DNA of 64,000 nucleotides from Megamerina dolium (Eukaryota; Arthropoda; Insecta; Diptera; Megamerinidae): NCBI GenBank assembly GCA_963854835.1, contig OY978526.1, positions 88,588,846-88,652,845 of the forward strand. Reading direction: 5' to 3'. Positions within the stretch are counted from its first letter, which is position 1. Every line of letters starts with the position of its first letter. The notes under the pieces are model-generated. The model ran no database searches. It was not told where the DNA came from and saw nothing but the letters and a program-made list of their open reading frames with translations. Positions 12,488 through 23,789 of the stretch are shown here, piece by piece. The translations under genes and the position numbers were made by a program.

Positions 12488-12985
12488 TACTTACTTACTT
12501 ACTTATGTGGCCATAAAAACCGAATATTGATTTAGGCCAAATATAACATGCTTCGCCAGTCATTTTTGTTCTTCGCTAGCTGGCGCCAGTTAGAAATTCC
12601 AAGCCAACCAAATTCAGGTTCTCCAGTACTTGGTCTTTCCACCGGAGATTAGGTCTTCCTCTTGTGCGTCGGCCTCCAGTGGGTTCCGAATATAACACCT
12701 TCTTAGCTAGAGCGTCTTCTTTCGCTTTGATGCACTTTACTCGCTTTTAACACAAATTGGTCCAAAGATCTTGCGTAGGACTTTTCCTTCGAAAACTCCA
12801 AGATTCGCTCCTCCAAGGTGAAAATTGTCCAGGCGACTCGACTCTCTTTCCAACTCTGAGAATGTTGCACTGACTGCTCGCGTGTTCATGCCGATTATGT
12901 CAATATCGTCGGCATATGCCAAGAGCATGACACTTTTGTTATGTCGTAGATCAGCAGTTCGTATTATTTTCTCCAACAATCAATG
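12488..12985 (-). mobile_element. RTE-like LINE, internally deleted 3' piece
   Basis: On the minus strand a frame (12979-12737) has the RT catalytic block VMLLAYADDIDIIG. It jumps directly to the conserved tail GVFEGKVLRKIFGPICV, so roughly 100 residues between them are deleted. The 3' end sits at the low-coordinate side and finishes in a CATAAG(TAAG)n tail (12490-12512). Short tandem-repeat tails are typical of RTE-clade LINEs; the clade call is tentative. Related copies: 14621-15646, 35481-36875 and 59920-60545. Confidence 0.75.
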
Positions 12986-13074
12986 AATTTAATTGCGAAT
13001 CGGTTTTACATTCACCACGATTATTATCTGTTTCCACATTTGAAAAGATGGTTGCAATTAGAATATTATACTTG

Positions 13075-13200
13075 GCATCTATAGGCCCCGATGGGCGCTT
13101 TGGTCGAGCTTCTCTTTCAGGACTGTTGTGCGTGTTAAATTTTTTGGACATTTTAGAAGGGACCTACTTATATTAGTCGGCTCCAAATGGAATTAAACGT
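13075..13200 (-). mobile_element. SINE fragment
   Basis: It shares with the full SINE copies the blocks GAGCTTCTCTT, GTTGTGCGTGTTAAATT, GGGACCTACTTATATTAG and CGGCTCC in minus orientation. The tRNA-like head is absent. Confidence 0.6.
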
Positions 13201-14609
13201 ATATTTACAGGGGTTGGACAAATCATATTTTTCTAAAAGCATCTAAAAGTTATAAGAACATTGGACTAAATGTATTGAAATTTTTAAAGATTATATCTAA
13301 CAGAAAAATAAACAATATTTACAAATATAATCCTCATTAGTTCTTTAAGTATTTACAGTGCACACCTTTACACATACATATATAGTAAAATTAACAAGCA
13401 TAATTATTTGAAAGTCTCATAAATTAAAACATCTAAATCATAAGCATAACATATTTTGTACATGTAGTGAATAATAAAACACCAAATCTTGCATAAAAAT
13501 AAAAACATTTCCATTTACAACATCCATCCATAAAAAATGTACACTGTCACTGCTTACATTGGTATAGGAGAATATATATACAGAGTGCCGACATATAGTT
13601 ACTTATTGAAAAAGTCAATACCCTAATGTGGAGTATACCCTCTAACAACAAGCAGCCACAAAATATCACCAAGTGTTGCTGCTATGGAGTCGGCTATGGA
13701 TGTACAGAAGTACGTTTGTAAATATGATTGTGTGTATGTATGTATGAGTGCGTAGAAGAAAGGATTGGAAGGCATCAATAAATTAGATTTCAGTGGCTTC
13801 ACTTTGTTGTTACCTTATATGCGACACATATGGTTACTCATATCTACAGATGTTACCAACTGTTGCAATAACAATATACATATGTAGTACAAGTACATAC
13901 TGAATATATATACCTACTTATACATATGTAGGATACTTGTTATACTAAAACAAGTAGCTTGTTATTGAGGCCTGAAAATTTACATATGTACATTCATATG
14001 TATCTAAAGGTTAGGTTAGGTGTATGAAGACTTCTGATACGTACAGCCACACATAAATGAAGATAAAGTAGAAATGTGAAATTTTGTTACAGGTGAGCTA
14101 CAGTCTTACATATATAAATTTTTTCCATGTTTGAATGTGTATTAGAGTGTTAGAGTGTATTATGTAAAATAAAAAAACAAAAATTAGATTTTTCTTTTAT
14201 GACATATCCATGAATATATAGCATATGTACACATTAATGTTTATGTGGTAATTTGAAGGAAAAAAAATTGCAAATTTTGCCATCACATATTTATTTTATA
14301 TGATAATTTTAATTGACATTATGCAAACATGTGTAAATAGGTATCATATTCAAAAGATAGCAGATGTAATAAAATTATGAAAATGTTCAAAATTGTGGAA
14401 AAAAGGTAGGCGTGTGCACTAAGATGGTTCACCAAAAAATATTGGAAGTTTTTTTCTAGCGAATTTTGTGGTATAATTATTTTATTATGTCCACTAAAAT
14501 ATTTCGGCGCAATAGAGAGCCACTTTTGAAATAAACTGAGTTGAAAAACATTTAAAAATCATAGGTTTATGAAAAGAAAGTCCGTTAATTGAGAAATATT
14601 AATCGCATT
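13201..14609. other. AT-rich stretch without recognised gene
   Basis: Only simple TATGTA-type repeats and a short GGTTAGGTTAGG at 14009 are visible. No host exon or transposon protein recognised. Confidence 0.5.
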
Positions 14610-14620
14610 AAGGGTTTCAT

Positions 14621-15609
14621 TCGACTTTGCAGAATGACACAACTTAACTCTCGTTGTGCAGTGAAAAAAGGAGCTCTCCCCTTCGGTATTAATACCGAAC
14701 GAGGTTTGAGACAAGGTTATTCATTATCGAGTGACTTCTTCAACCTTATTATGGAGAAAATTATATGTACGAGCTACAGATTTACGACATAATGGCACTA
14801 TCTTCAACAAAAGTCTCAAGCTGCTGGCGTATGTCGATGATATTGACAAAATCGGTATCAACTCGCAAGCGGTCAGTGCAGCATTCTCTGAATTGAAACG
14901 AGAGTCACGTCGAATGGGTCTTACGGTGAACGAGCGCAAGACGAAGTACTTAGCGTTTACAAAGAAAGAGTCCTGGCGTCTTGGACAACACGTCATTGTT
15001 GACAAGTACACTTTCGAGGTGGTCAAGGACTTCGTCTATCTTGGAACCGGCATCAACAATTGTAGTGACGTCAGCCTGGAGATCATGCGTAGAATAACTC
15101 TTGCTAACAGGTGTTACTTTGGGCTGAGTAAGCAATTGAGTAGTCGAGCCCTCTCTCGAAGATCGAAAGTCACACTCTACAAGCCTCACATTATTCCTGT
15201 CATAAAATATGGTGCAGAAGCCTGGACAATTTCCACCATAGATGAGGGGATGCTTGAAGTTTTCGAGAGAAAAGTTTTGCGCAGGATCTTCGGACCTATT
15301 TGCGTTGATGGCGGTTAACGAATAAGGTACAACGATGAGCTGTATGAGCTATACGCTGACATTGACATCGTCAGGCGAATCAAAATACAGCGGCTGCGCT
15401 GGCTGGGTCATTTCGAACGAATGGAAGAAGAAGCTCCAGCTAAGAGGGTATTTAATTCGGCACCCGATGGAGGACGCTGAGGAAGAGGAAGACCAAACAT
15501 AAGTTGGAAGGACCAAGTGTTGGGTAACCTGACGGCGCTTGGAATATCCAATTGGCGCCAGCAAGTGAAGAACAGAGAATACTGGCGCCGCATTATATGT
15601 TCGGCCTAA
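14621..15609 (+). pseudogene. reverse-transcriptase C-terminal half (RTE-like), frame-shifted
   Basis: The first part reads RLCRMTQLNSRCAVKKG then RGLRQG (14621-14740), the end of the RT fingers/palm. After a frameshift the frame 14731-15318 has the Y-x-D-D core as LAYVDD and the thumb region (MGLTVNERKTKY, DFVYLGTGI, RITLANRCYFGL). It also has the conserved tail AEAWTIST...VFERKVLRRIFGPIC. A stop at 15316-15318 interrupts the last 90 residues (LYADIDIVRRIKIQRLRWLG). Endonuclease and the N-terminal RT are absent. Not functional. Confidence 0.85.
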
Positions 15610-15646
15610 AACGATCATGTTGTTAAGGCCACATAAGAAGAAGAAG
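14621..15646 (+). mobile_element. 5'-truncated RTE-like LINE with target-site duplication
   Basis: An 11-bp direct repeat AAGGGTTTCAT flanks the insertion (14610-14620 and 15647-15657). The 5' end is truncated within reverse transcriptase and the 3' end has CATAAG(AAG)n. Length is about 1.03 kb. This is the best-bounded LINE copy in the window and fixes the 3' end and tail of the family. Confidence 0.88.
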
Positions 15647-15764
15647 AAGGGTTTCATATAATCTATGAACTCGATTTTTAAACGATTTTATCAAAATCGT
15701 TTTTATTGAGCTGTAATATTTTCGTCAATCTCATAAATTAAACCAAACTTAATATTACGAACGG

Positions 15765-15960
15765 TACCCATTTGTCGGCAAGAATTGGCAATTTTTTCGG
15801 CAGCAAAAGAGCTCTGTGACAATCATAAGTTAAAGTAATGTCACAAGGATTTTGCTGTTCGGAACCGGCTAATATAAGTAGGTCCCTTCTAATGCTGTCC
15901 AAATTTAACACCCTCAAAATTATTGGAAGAGGAGCTCGGCATCTCATTAACCTAACCTAA
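15765..15960 (+). mobile_element. SINE fragment lacking the tRNA head
   Basis: It starts within the body (TGTCGGCAAGAATTGGCA) and runs through AGAGCTCTGTGACA and CGGAACCGGCTAATATAAG to a CCTAACCTAACCTAA tail. The plus-strand order matches the 9603 and 27508 copies. Confidence 0.75.
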
Positions 15961-16550
15961 CCTAATGTTACGCTGGCAAAAAGAAAAAACGAAAACATTT
16001 TCATTTTTATGCAGAGTGTGGCAACTTAATGTGTACTATAATAATGTTAATAAAAATATAGATTCGCAATTAAAATTTCATAGTAGATATTCAAGAATAT
16101 TCTAAAAAAAACCGTCATACTTTTCTTAAGCTTCCTCAAGCTAAAAACGATCAAAAGAGTGGTTTAAAGTACGCAAGTCTCCAGTTGCCTCTATTCTTCC
16201 CTAGTTGACGATAGTTTAAAATTTGAAAGGCTGAGGGGCTATGTAGTAGTCGATCGTTAAATCGAAGGTTGGGCCTTCGTCTTCGTCGGCGCCCTCCTCT
16301 TTTATTTTAAGAGGGTCATTTTAGTCGAAATATCTAATATTCCAAGAAATCATGTTCTCTTGTTCTCATTTTGTGTCCTTCAGCTCCAGGTCGGTAATTT
16401 TAGTGAAATTGATTCCAATCGCCTAAGCATCCATGTACGCGGAGCCTGGCTTCATTGGCCGCGTTATGAAGAGTAAATTTAGGATAAAAATTAAGAGAAA
16501 TGAAGGGGAACGAAAATTAATAGTGTTCACGATGAAAAGAATTAATTAAT
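15961..16550. other. stretch downstream of the S28 gene
   Basis: No coding family recognised. A more GC-rich block around 16180-16460 has no identified homology. It lies 3' of the S28 peptidase gene on the minus strand. Confidence 0.4.
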
Positions 16551-16556
16551 TTTATT
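16551..16556 (-). terminator. candidate poly(A) signal of the S28 gene
   Basis: AATAAA on the minus strand, about 190 bp past the stop codon at 16746. It is the first canonical hexamer noticed downstream of the stop. In AT-rich DNA a chance match is possible. Confidence 0.35.
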
Positions 16557-16745
16557 AATCGATTTATATTTGAATGTTCGGCTGTTCGTTTATGAAAGTT
16601 TCATTTGCGAAACTTATGATAATGTTTTTAATTAATAAAATTTCATTTCATATTTCTATCAATGTAGGTTTCTGCGTTAAGTTTTTGTAGACTCTATTTT
16701 TAATGTTGCCTCTTTCTTCCTTAGTTTTTCTTCGTTTTACTTTTG

Positions 16746-19700
16746 TCACTCATCCTTTAGAAAACGTCTCAAAAATGTAGCCACTTTTAGTTTGACTATA
16801 TTCAGTTGAATGTTATCATTAAAATTGATGGAACTTAAATCTTCGGTGTGAGAATAATCTGTGTAAAGTAAGCAGAAAAATTAAAATATGAAGAATAAAG
16901 TCAACTTAATATATGTACATTAGGGTGAGTCAAATTTTTGTTACCACAAATCGTATAGTGAAAAAAAAAAATACCATTTCTTCCAAGTATATTTGCCCTA
17001 AAAGCTGAATCTAAATTTTATTATTCACACTTTGACAAATAACTATCAGTCTATAAAAAAAAATTTTTATCATTAATTTGTATGGATAACAATATTTATT
17101 TCTCAAAATGTCAGGATAAAAATTGATTTTAGATTCATAGCTTCTTGGGAAAAATATATTTAGAATAAATGGTAGTGTAATTTTTTCTTGCTTTTTTTCG
17201 CCATACAAATTTGACACTCACTAATGTACATAAGAAAATGATGAAATGTTTTCAACAAAAAGTAAAATATGACAACACCACCACGATATGCTTTCATCCT
17301 ACCACATATTACACAAATATTTCCATTTTTACCCCCATACCTGGTATAATATGAACATTTGAGCCCATTTGTAAGCCAATAGCACGCCAGGGATCCAATT
17401 GACCGTGAGTAAAGATAACATTATCATAGATGCTGCTATTTGGAAAGTTATTATTCGTTTCACGAATACCATGGGACATATTAGCTAAAGTGTATATAGT
17501 GCCAAATACATTGTGACATAATTGTTGAAAATACTTGAGCGGTACTTGCTGGCTAAAAGGATGCTGTTGACTTGTCGCTGTAGTAGTATACCAACCAAAT
17601 TCATTACATGTCTGATAGAACCATTGTCGTGCTATGCGAATCAATGAAAAAGAAATACAGAATCCAAAAATGAATTGATAGCAAGCATATCATATCATTC
17701 ATCATTATAATTACATCCTGAAGTGTAGTCATCATCCGAAGCGTATAATCGTTTCATACCATCAAATGATGCATCCAAGCACCAATTGTCATCATCGTTG
17801 CGTCTATCATCGGTGAGTTCGGATGTAAATACGTATTTAATATATTTGATAAAGGCCTTGGCTGCATTGCTATCCATGGCTTTTAAGCTCGTACACATTC
17901 GTTTTATTTGTGAACTGAAAATAGTAAGAGAAATCAACATTAAAAATAAAATAAAAAGAAATTGAATCATTACATAAGATCTAGTAAAAAGAAATCCATT
18001 ATTTTTGCATTCAATTGAAGGTTTTATTTAGCATAGTTAGAGTGATCCGATTTAAGTCAAATATGCAACGTTTTGTTCGATAACTTGTTGCCATTTTGAA
18101 GGTAATTTCATAATGCCACTCTCATAGAAACCTTCGTCCCTATTGGTAAAAAACTGGGAAAGTCGATTTTCACAAGCTTCTCTTTTACCAACAAAATCAT
18201 TCGCCATAGACAGGAACAAATAGTAATCACTTGGTGCCAGGTCTGGACTATAAGGTGGATGCATAAGAACCTCCCAACCAAGCTCCCGGAGCTTTTCGTG
18301 AGTCACTATCGATTTGTGTGGCCTGGCGTTGTCCTGATGGAACACAATTCCTCTCCTGTTGGCCAAAGCTGGCCGCTTCTGGGCGATTGTTTCCTTCAGA
18401 CGGTCCAATTGTTGACAGTACAGGTCTGAATTAAGAGTTTGGCTGTAGGGGAGCACCTCATAGTAGATGATTCCCTGCCAATCCCATCAAACACATAGCA
18501 AAACCTTCCTGACCGTCAATCCTGGCTTAGCCACCGTTTGTGCCGGCTCACCACAATTCGACCACGACCGTTTTCACTTGACGTTGTCGTAAGTTATCCA
18601 CTTTTCATCACCAGTAACCATCCGCTTCAGAAACGGATCGATTTTGTTGCAGCAGCGATTTGCAGATGGAAATTCGGTCCATAAGGTTTTTTTGGGTTAA
18701 CTCGTGTGGCACCCACCCATACATCGAGCTTCTCTTTGCATCCAGCCTTATTTAAATGGTTCCAAATAATTTTTTGTGCAATGTTTAGCTCCTGGGCAAT
18801 AAAAACAGTGCTTACATGATGGTCAGACTCGACGATTTCCATTATTTTATTGATATTTTCGACAATTGGCCTCACAGAGCGCTGTGCATTTTTGACATCA
18901 AAATTACCGAAATGGACTCAACGAAACCAAAATTGCACGTGATTGGCTGTTACAGTATCGGGGCCATAAACACACATTTTCAGCCATTTGACTTGCGTTT
19001 TCGCCTTTATCGAAGAAAAACTGTAAAATATGGCGTATTTTCTCTTTACTGGGGTCCATCTTTGACGCGTGCTCGAACAATACTGAGTCAAGCAATCATA
19101 AAACTGCCTGAAAAGTTTATCTAGTACGAAATCTTTCTAACGCCATCGAGCGTAACACGATCGCACTTATACAACGCGAGATACAGATTACTAAAGCCAT
19201 CTATTGGAAAAATAATGGACTTCTTTTTACTATACCTTATATTATAATTAGAATCGTAAAAAATGAGAATTGTCTATTGTGTTGAATGATGCAAGTGATC
19301 TGAAAACGGGTTTTAACTGCAGTAACGTGCTACTTTCGGCCCCTGACTATAAGGCTTACGTTTTTCTGTCCGTTAGACCATATAATCTCATGACATACCT
19401 GTAATTCTGCACAATACCAGAAAAGTAATTGCCAATAGCATTGAAAAGAGCTGCAACATCTAAAGGATTTTCACGTTTAAAATTATCACATATTTGTAAA
19501 TATTTCAACAAGTATGCTCCATCTGAGGAATGTAGTTTTTGTGCCAAACTCTCAGCACCAAGTTTTAGATATCTGTAACATTCGCTGCCACCCTTTTGTT
19601 TAATACTTTCACCAGTTACCTCCATATATTCTACAACAATAAAAAATTGATACATTAAATCATACCTTTTCTTCCTTCACGTACTCGTAACTCTTCATTA

Positions 19701-20513
19701 TTTACCATAAAAATCCATTTTAGCTTTGAGAGGTGCACTTGAGGCCCAAGCTGCCGCTGCCATATTTGGGTACTTTTTTGTAAACCAAGCTACCATACTA
19801 CCCGAATATGAGCCACCGACTAAAATTACTTTGGAAGTTCTTAAGCCAGGAATGTTTGTCTTTTGATAACTGATAAAATATGACAAATCAGCTAAAGCTT
19901 GCTGAACATTCAAGTATTTGAATGTTAGATCACTTGAAATAATCAAAAATACAGTATCAGTTTAGTATCTACATGAGACTCTTTAATAAGTGCCTATCAT
20001 ACATACTTTGCTGGTAATGTTTTGCCATAATAACGATGTTCTGTATAGTATAACATGCCGGTATTCTCTTTAGCCATATCATACATATGTCCAGTGACCA
20101 GATAATTACCAGATATTTCCCATTCACCTCCAACAAATATAAATATTGGTCCACCGTCTTTAAAGTACTTATCATTGCTCATATAACGCTGCAATGAAAC
20201 AAGAACAAGCCAATGAAAATAATTATCAATCGTTACACTATTCATTTCAATCCCCAACACTTGCCATTAACCATGTTCGATTATTGTTCTTCTCCATTGA
20301 AAAATGATCCAACTTTTGTTCCAACCAATATTCTTTTACATCAGCAATATTTCGATTATTAGTTGGCAATTTTAATGGTGGTTCACGTTGTAATAATTTC
20401 AGTACCCGCTCATAAGGGTTAATAAACGTATATTTGATTACATTACATTCGACATTTATTAATGATAACAATAGGCTTACTATAGTGATGCGTACGATTA
20501 GTTGTTTTGTCAT
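16746..20513 (-). CDS. S28 serine peptidase (PRSS16/PRCP-like), complete seven-exon gene
   Basis: Secreted or lysosomal serine carboxy-/aminopeptidase family S28 (alpha/beta-hydrolase fold), which in known members cleaves prolyl or related bonds. Exons on the minus strand: 20513-20265, 20188-20007, 19932-19706, 19630-19399, 17914-17715, 17631-17341, 16858-16746; total 1494 nt, 497 aa, the usual length. Residues 1-23 form a signal peptide (hydrophobic SLLLSLINVEC). Motifs: GGPIFIFVGGEWE and EHRYYGKTLP (exon 2), GGSYSGS with nucleophile Ser185 (exon 3), RQWFYQTCNEFGWY and GQLDPW with Asp443 (exon 6), YSHTEDLSS with His464 (exon 7). All phases join without gaps. Intron 1 (76 bp) uses a GC donor (ATG/GCAAGT); the others use GT-AG. 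Intron 4 holds a mariner and intron 6 a MITE. An Inr-like TCAGTT lies at 20612-20617. The start is the only ATG before the signal peptide. The catalytic triad suggests a functional enzyme; the substrate is unknown. Confidence 0.9.
16921..17223. mobile_element. 303-bp foldback MITE with hAT-like ends in S28 intron 6
   Basis: The ends are TAGGGTGAGTCAAATTT and, inverted, TAGTGAGTGTCAAATTT. The 8-bp direct repeat ATGTACAT flanks both sides (16913-16920, 17224-17231). The internal arms are also imperfectly complementary (around 16980-17020 against 17130-17165, sharing GAATCTAAA), so most of the element folds back. No coding capacity. The 8-bp duplication and TAG start point to the hAT superfamily. 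The duplicated octamer is palindromic, so its direct-repeat status is less telling than usual. The element ends about 61 bp before the exon 7 acceptor. Confidence 0.8.
17977..19237 (-). mobile_element. mariner element, family 1, in S28 intron 4
   Basis: The terminal inverted repeats contain TAGTAAAAAGAAATCCATTA (left) and its inverted partner with one change (right), flanked by TA at 17975-17976 and 19238-19239. Length is 1261 bp, a complete mariner. It lies in the same orientation as the host gene, inside the intron between exons 4 and 5. Related copies: 33113-34345 and 63767-64000. Confidence 0.92.
18052..19059 (-). pseudogene. mariner transposase pseudogene (family 1)
   Basis: The minus-strand start MDPSKEKIRHILQFFFDKGE leads into the helix-turn-helix, with a second frame (RPIVENINKIMEIVESDHH) and the C-terminal catalytic frame 18456-18052. 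The latter has HQDNARPHKS, HPPYSPDLAPSDYYLF and the terminal SKWQQVIEQN. The YSPDLAPSD motif carries the third acidic residue. At least three frame breaks separate these segments, so no complete transposase of about 345 residues can be made. The subfamily resembles cecropia/mellifera types (tentative). Confidence 0.87.
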
Positions 20514-20835
20514 AATTATTATTATTATACTATGTATGTTATATTAAGTTGATATTACGACTACTCGTTATGTATATAATTAACATATATTGCTTACTCG
20601 TATTTGTTTTGAACTGAATGAGTGTTGAAATCTTAGTTGTTATTAAATGAAGTCATAAGCCTGTATTTATTGCTAATTATTACGGAAGTGCTTGTAATAT
20701 GTATACAATGCAATTATAAGAACCTTCAATCACATATTATAATTGTGATTAATGAATATGTGTCTTCATACGTATATATGCATGGTTTTTATTAATTTCT
20801 TTCCGAGTTGATATTACTATCTCTCCTGTATATGC
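20514..20835. other. upstream region of the S28 gene
   Basis: The sequence between the S28 start codon and the mariner at 20838 is only about 320 bp long. It must hold the core promoter if transcription starts close by. An Inr-like TCAGTT (minus strand, 20612-20617) is the only candidate element; no clear TATA box was seen at the matching distance. Confidence 0.35.
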
Positions 20836-20837
20836 TA

Positions 20838-22043
20838 GAGGTTGGTCCCAGAACTACCTGACCTAACAAAGAAAAAAACAAATTTGGGAAATTTTTTCTT
20901 TATTTCTCAACATAATCTCCTTTTAGCTCTATACACTTTTCCCAGCGATATTCTATACCTTCGATACCCTGTTTATAGTATGGACTATCTAGCTCATTAA
21001 AATATCCATCTAACGAAGACTCCATCTCTTCATTGTTTGCAAATCTTCTACCACCACCAAGCCATTTTTTCAAATTTAGAAATAGAAAATAATCCGAAGG
21101 AGCTAAATCTGGCGAATAAGGTGCCTGCTGAAGCAATTCGAGCTCTAACTCATTGACCTGGGCCATCGCAATAGCGGATGTGTGAACTGGTGCATTGTCT
21201 TTATGAAAAAAGACTTTCTTTTTACCAAATGCGGCCTTATGTCTTTAATTTCATCATTTAAACGCTGCAACAAATTATCATAATACTCGCTGTTGATTGT
21301 TTTTCGTTTTTGAAGCTAATCAATAAAATTTATCTCAAGTGCTTCCCAAAAAACAGACCTTCTTTGGACACTATTCCAAAGGACACAAAGGAGCAGTCAA
21401 AACAGTGTACTGGAAGGAAAGGAAAGTGGTGGACCCATGTCTCATCCATGGTTACAAATCGACACAAACACTCTATAGAAACATCTTCACGACGTTGTTT
21501 TTATTCTGTTGTGAGTAAACGCGGCACCCATCTGGCACACGGCTTTTTCATCTACAAATTTTCGGTCAATATACGATGTATAGCACTTGTTGAAATGCCT
21601 GCAATTTCATCTAGCACACACACCCTCAGCCGGCGATCATCCAATACTATTTTGGGGATTTTTTAACCGTTTCTGGCGTAGCCACCTCAATTGGTCGAGC
21701 ACTACGGTGTTCGTCTTGGCAGCTTGTACGACCTCGTTTAAACTCTGCCACCCAATATTTTATGGTTGTAAACGAAGGAGAGTAGAATCTAGTTCGGCTT
21801 TAATATTCGTTGTACTGAGATCTTTCAAATGAAAGTATTGAATTACATAACGGTGACCAATTTTTTCTCTGTTTACAAATTCACTAAAATCGTTAACTTC
21901 GATGGCAAATACTAAACAACCTGGCGCCTTGAAACTTAAAACATATGTTTTATGAGGTAGCCACGTTTCACAATTTCGTAATTTTTTTCAAACTACTGCC
22001 ACCATCTATATGCCAGGTCGGGTAGTTCTGGGACCAGCCCTCG
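20838..22043 (-). mobile_element. mariner element, family 2, second copy
   Basis: The inverted ends share GGTCCCAGAACTAC and CCTGACC/CCGACC-type sequence with the copy at 874-1990. TA flanks both sides (20836-20837, 22044-22045). Length is 1206 bp. It lies about 325 bp upstream of the S28 start codon, in the same orientation as that gene. Confidence 0.9.
20897..21880 (-). pseudogene. mariner transposase pseudogene (family 2)
   Basis: The minus-strand C-terminal frame 21166-20900 (88 codons) has YSPDLAPSDYFLFLNLKKWL and ends RWEKCIELKGDYVEK, an intact mariner C-terminus. The N-terminal half (from about 21880) and the middle catalytic region are legible only in shifting frames. Less damaged than the 874-1990 copy in the C-terminal third but still inactive. 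Confidence 0.83.
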
Positions 22044-22045
22044 TA

Positions 22046-23785
22046 CCTTTTGCTATTTCTATGATAAGCTAGACAATATTAAACCTTTAATAAATACCCA
22101 AAGGTTAATGATTTAACAACTAAGTAGGGGAATAGTCAATGGGTTAGAATGGGTGTGCTTTTTGAAAAGTAAACTTCGACTGATTGATATATTCGATTAA
22201 GTAAAATTATAATTGGAAAACTTGAGATCATAGTCAGGTTTTGTGAAAGAATAGTTTTTGGTTAGACAGCACAACAGAAAAACGGCATATTAAATAATTT
22301 GGTATTTTATTTTTTTTTATAAAAATTGTGAAGTGAAATTGGCTTCTTATTTTGAAAATTTTATAACAATGTGCATCATGGGAAATTTGTGTAGTGTAGG
22401 TAAAATTGTAGTGGCTTAATAATGTTTTAGAACGTTATATTTTTACTCGTATAAATATTTGATCAATATTAGATGATTAAAAACAATCGTGATGTAATAT
22501 ATGAGCCTCAATAGACCCAATCGTTGCTTATAAGCTAAATTTTAAAGTGAGCTAAATATAATTTAACAATATTTTTAGAAATGCTTTTAAAACCATGAGA
22601 ATGTTTATAGGCGTATAAGACTTTACTGAATTTCACATTTGGTTTTAATTAAATATGATCACTTAATCCAGAGTAATGTGTAAAATGAATCTGACAAAAT
22701 TATATAAATATTATATATGGTATATAATATAATATAATTATAAAAATAATATAAGTACTAACAAAAATTAATTACAAATAAATATATAATTAAAAATCTC
22801 AAAAAATCCCATGCCACATATTGCCCGAATCTATAGACTTTTCCGCTACTCAACACACACATCACTGAGTTCAAATCCCAGAGCTACTTTCAATTTTCAA
22901 TCAACACTTTTTGATTATGTCTGTATTATTTCTATAATCACTAGACATATTGCTTTATGCTTAAATCACAGATGTTTGCATTAGAAATTGTTTAATAAGA
23001 TTAAATATGTACTTAAAGAAATAGTGGAAAAATCATATTGATTTATTCTTTCAACGATGATACATATAAAGTTTTCTGATATATACATGGAATGGAATTA
23101 CAGCTTATGTAAAATATTAAAACATCTCTTTAATTTAATATGAATAAATAATTGGCGATTTTAGATTTGTACGATTTAGATTTGTACGATTTGGAGTATT
23201 ATAATTCCTCTAAAGTTTTACTTAGCTTATTGCTAAGTTTTCAATGGATACAATACATATCTGGCGAATATTGTAAATAAATTATGATTTCAAAGATGTC
23301 AGGCATGTCATCATGTCATGATGTCAAAGATGTCAGGCTTTCCATAAATTTGTGAAAAATTGAAATAATTGAAAATGCACTATATCAGATACAATTATTC
23401 TTATTGTGAATCATTTGGTTATTATTAATTTTCATGGAGTTATTCTTTTATACAAATTATATGATTAATCAAAATATTAAATTATAATCGAATAATCAGA
23501 ATTTTATCAAATAAAAAATTTTTTAAACAAAATATTCAAAATATCCATAATAATTCTTGTAAGGGAAAGAAGAGTGAAATGTTTATTTTAAAAGTCAATT
23601 TCCCAAAGAAGGAAATGCGAATAGTGTAAAATTAATTGATTAATCATTAATTTGATTAACCTGACTTTTTCATTAAACATTTTCATTACTCTCACAGCTC
23701 TAATTTTTATTCCTTGAATGTTTGAAATAATTATCTCTTTTTAAACATTATAGGTAAAATCAATATGTGAGTTATGTGCAGGAGA
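22046..23785. other. AT-rich stretch without recognised gene
   Basis: No coding family recognised. A short direct repeat CAAAGATGTCAGGC occurs twice (23293 and 23325), and ATTTAGATTTGTACGATTT-type short repeats occur near 23160-23190. Otherwise it is featureless AT-rich DNA. Confidence 0.5.
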
Positions 23786-23789
23786 AACG

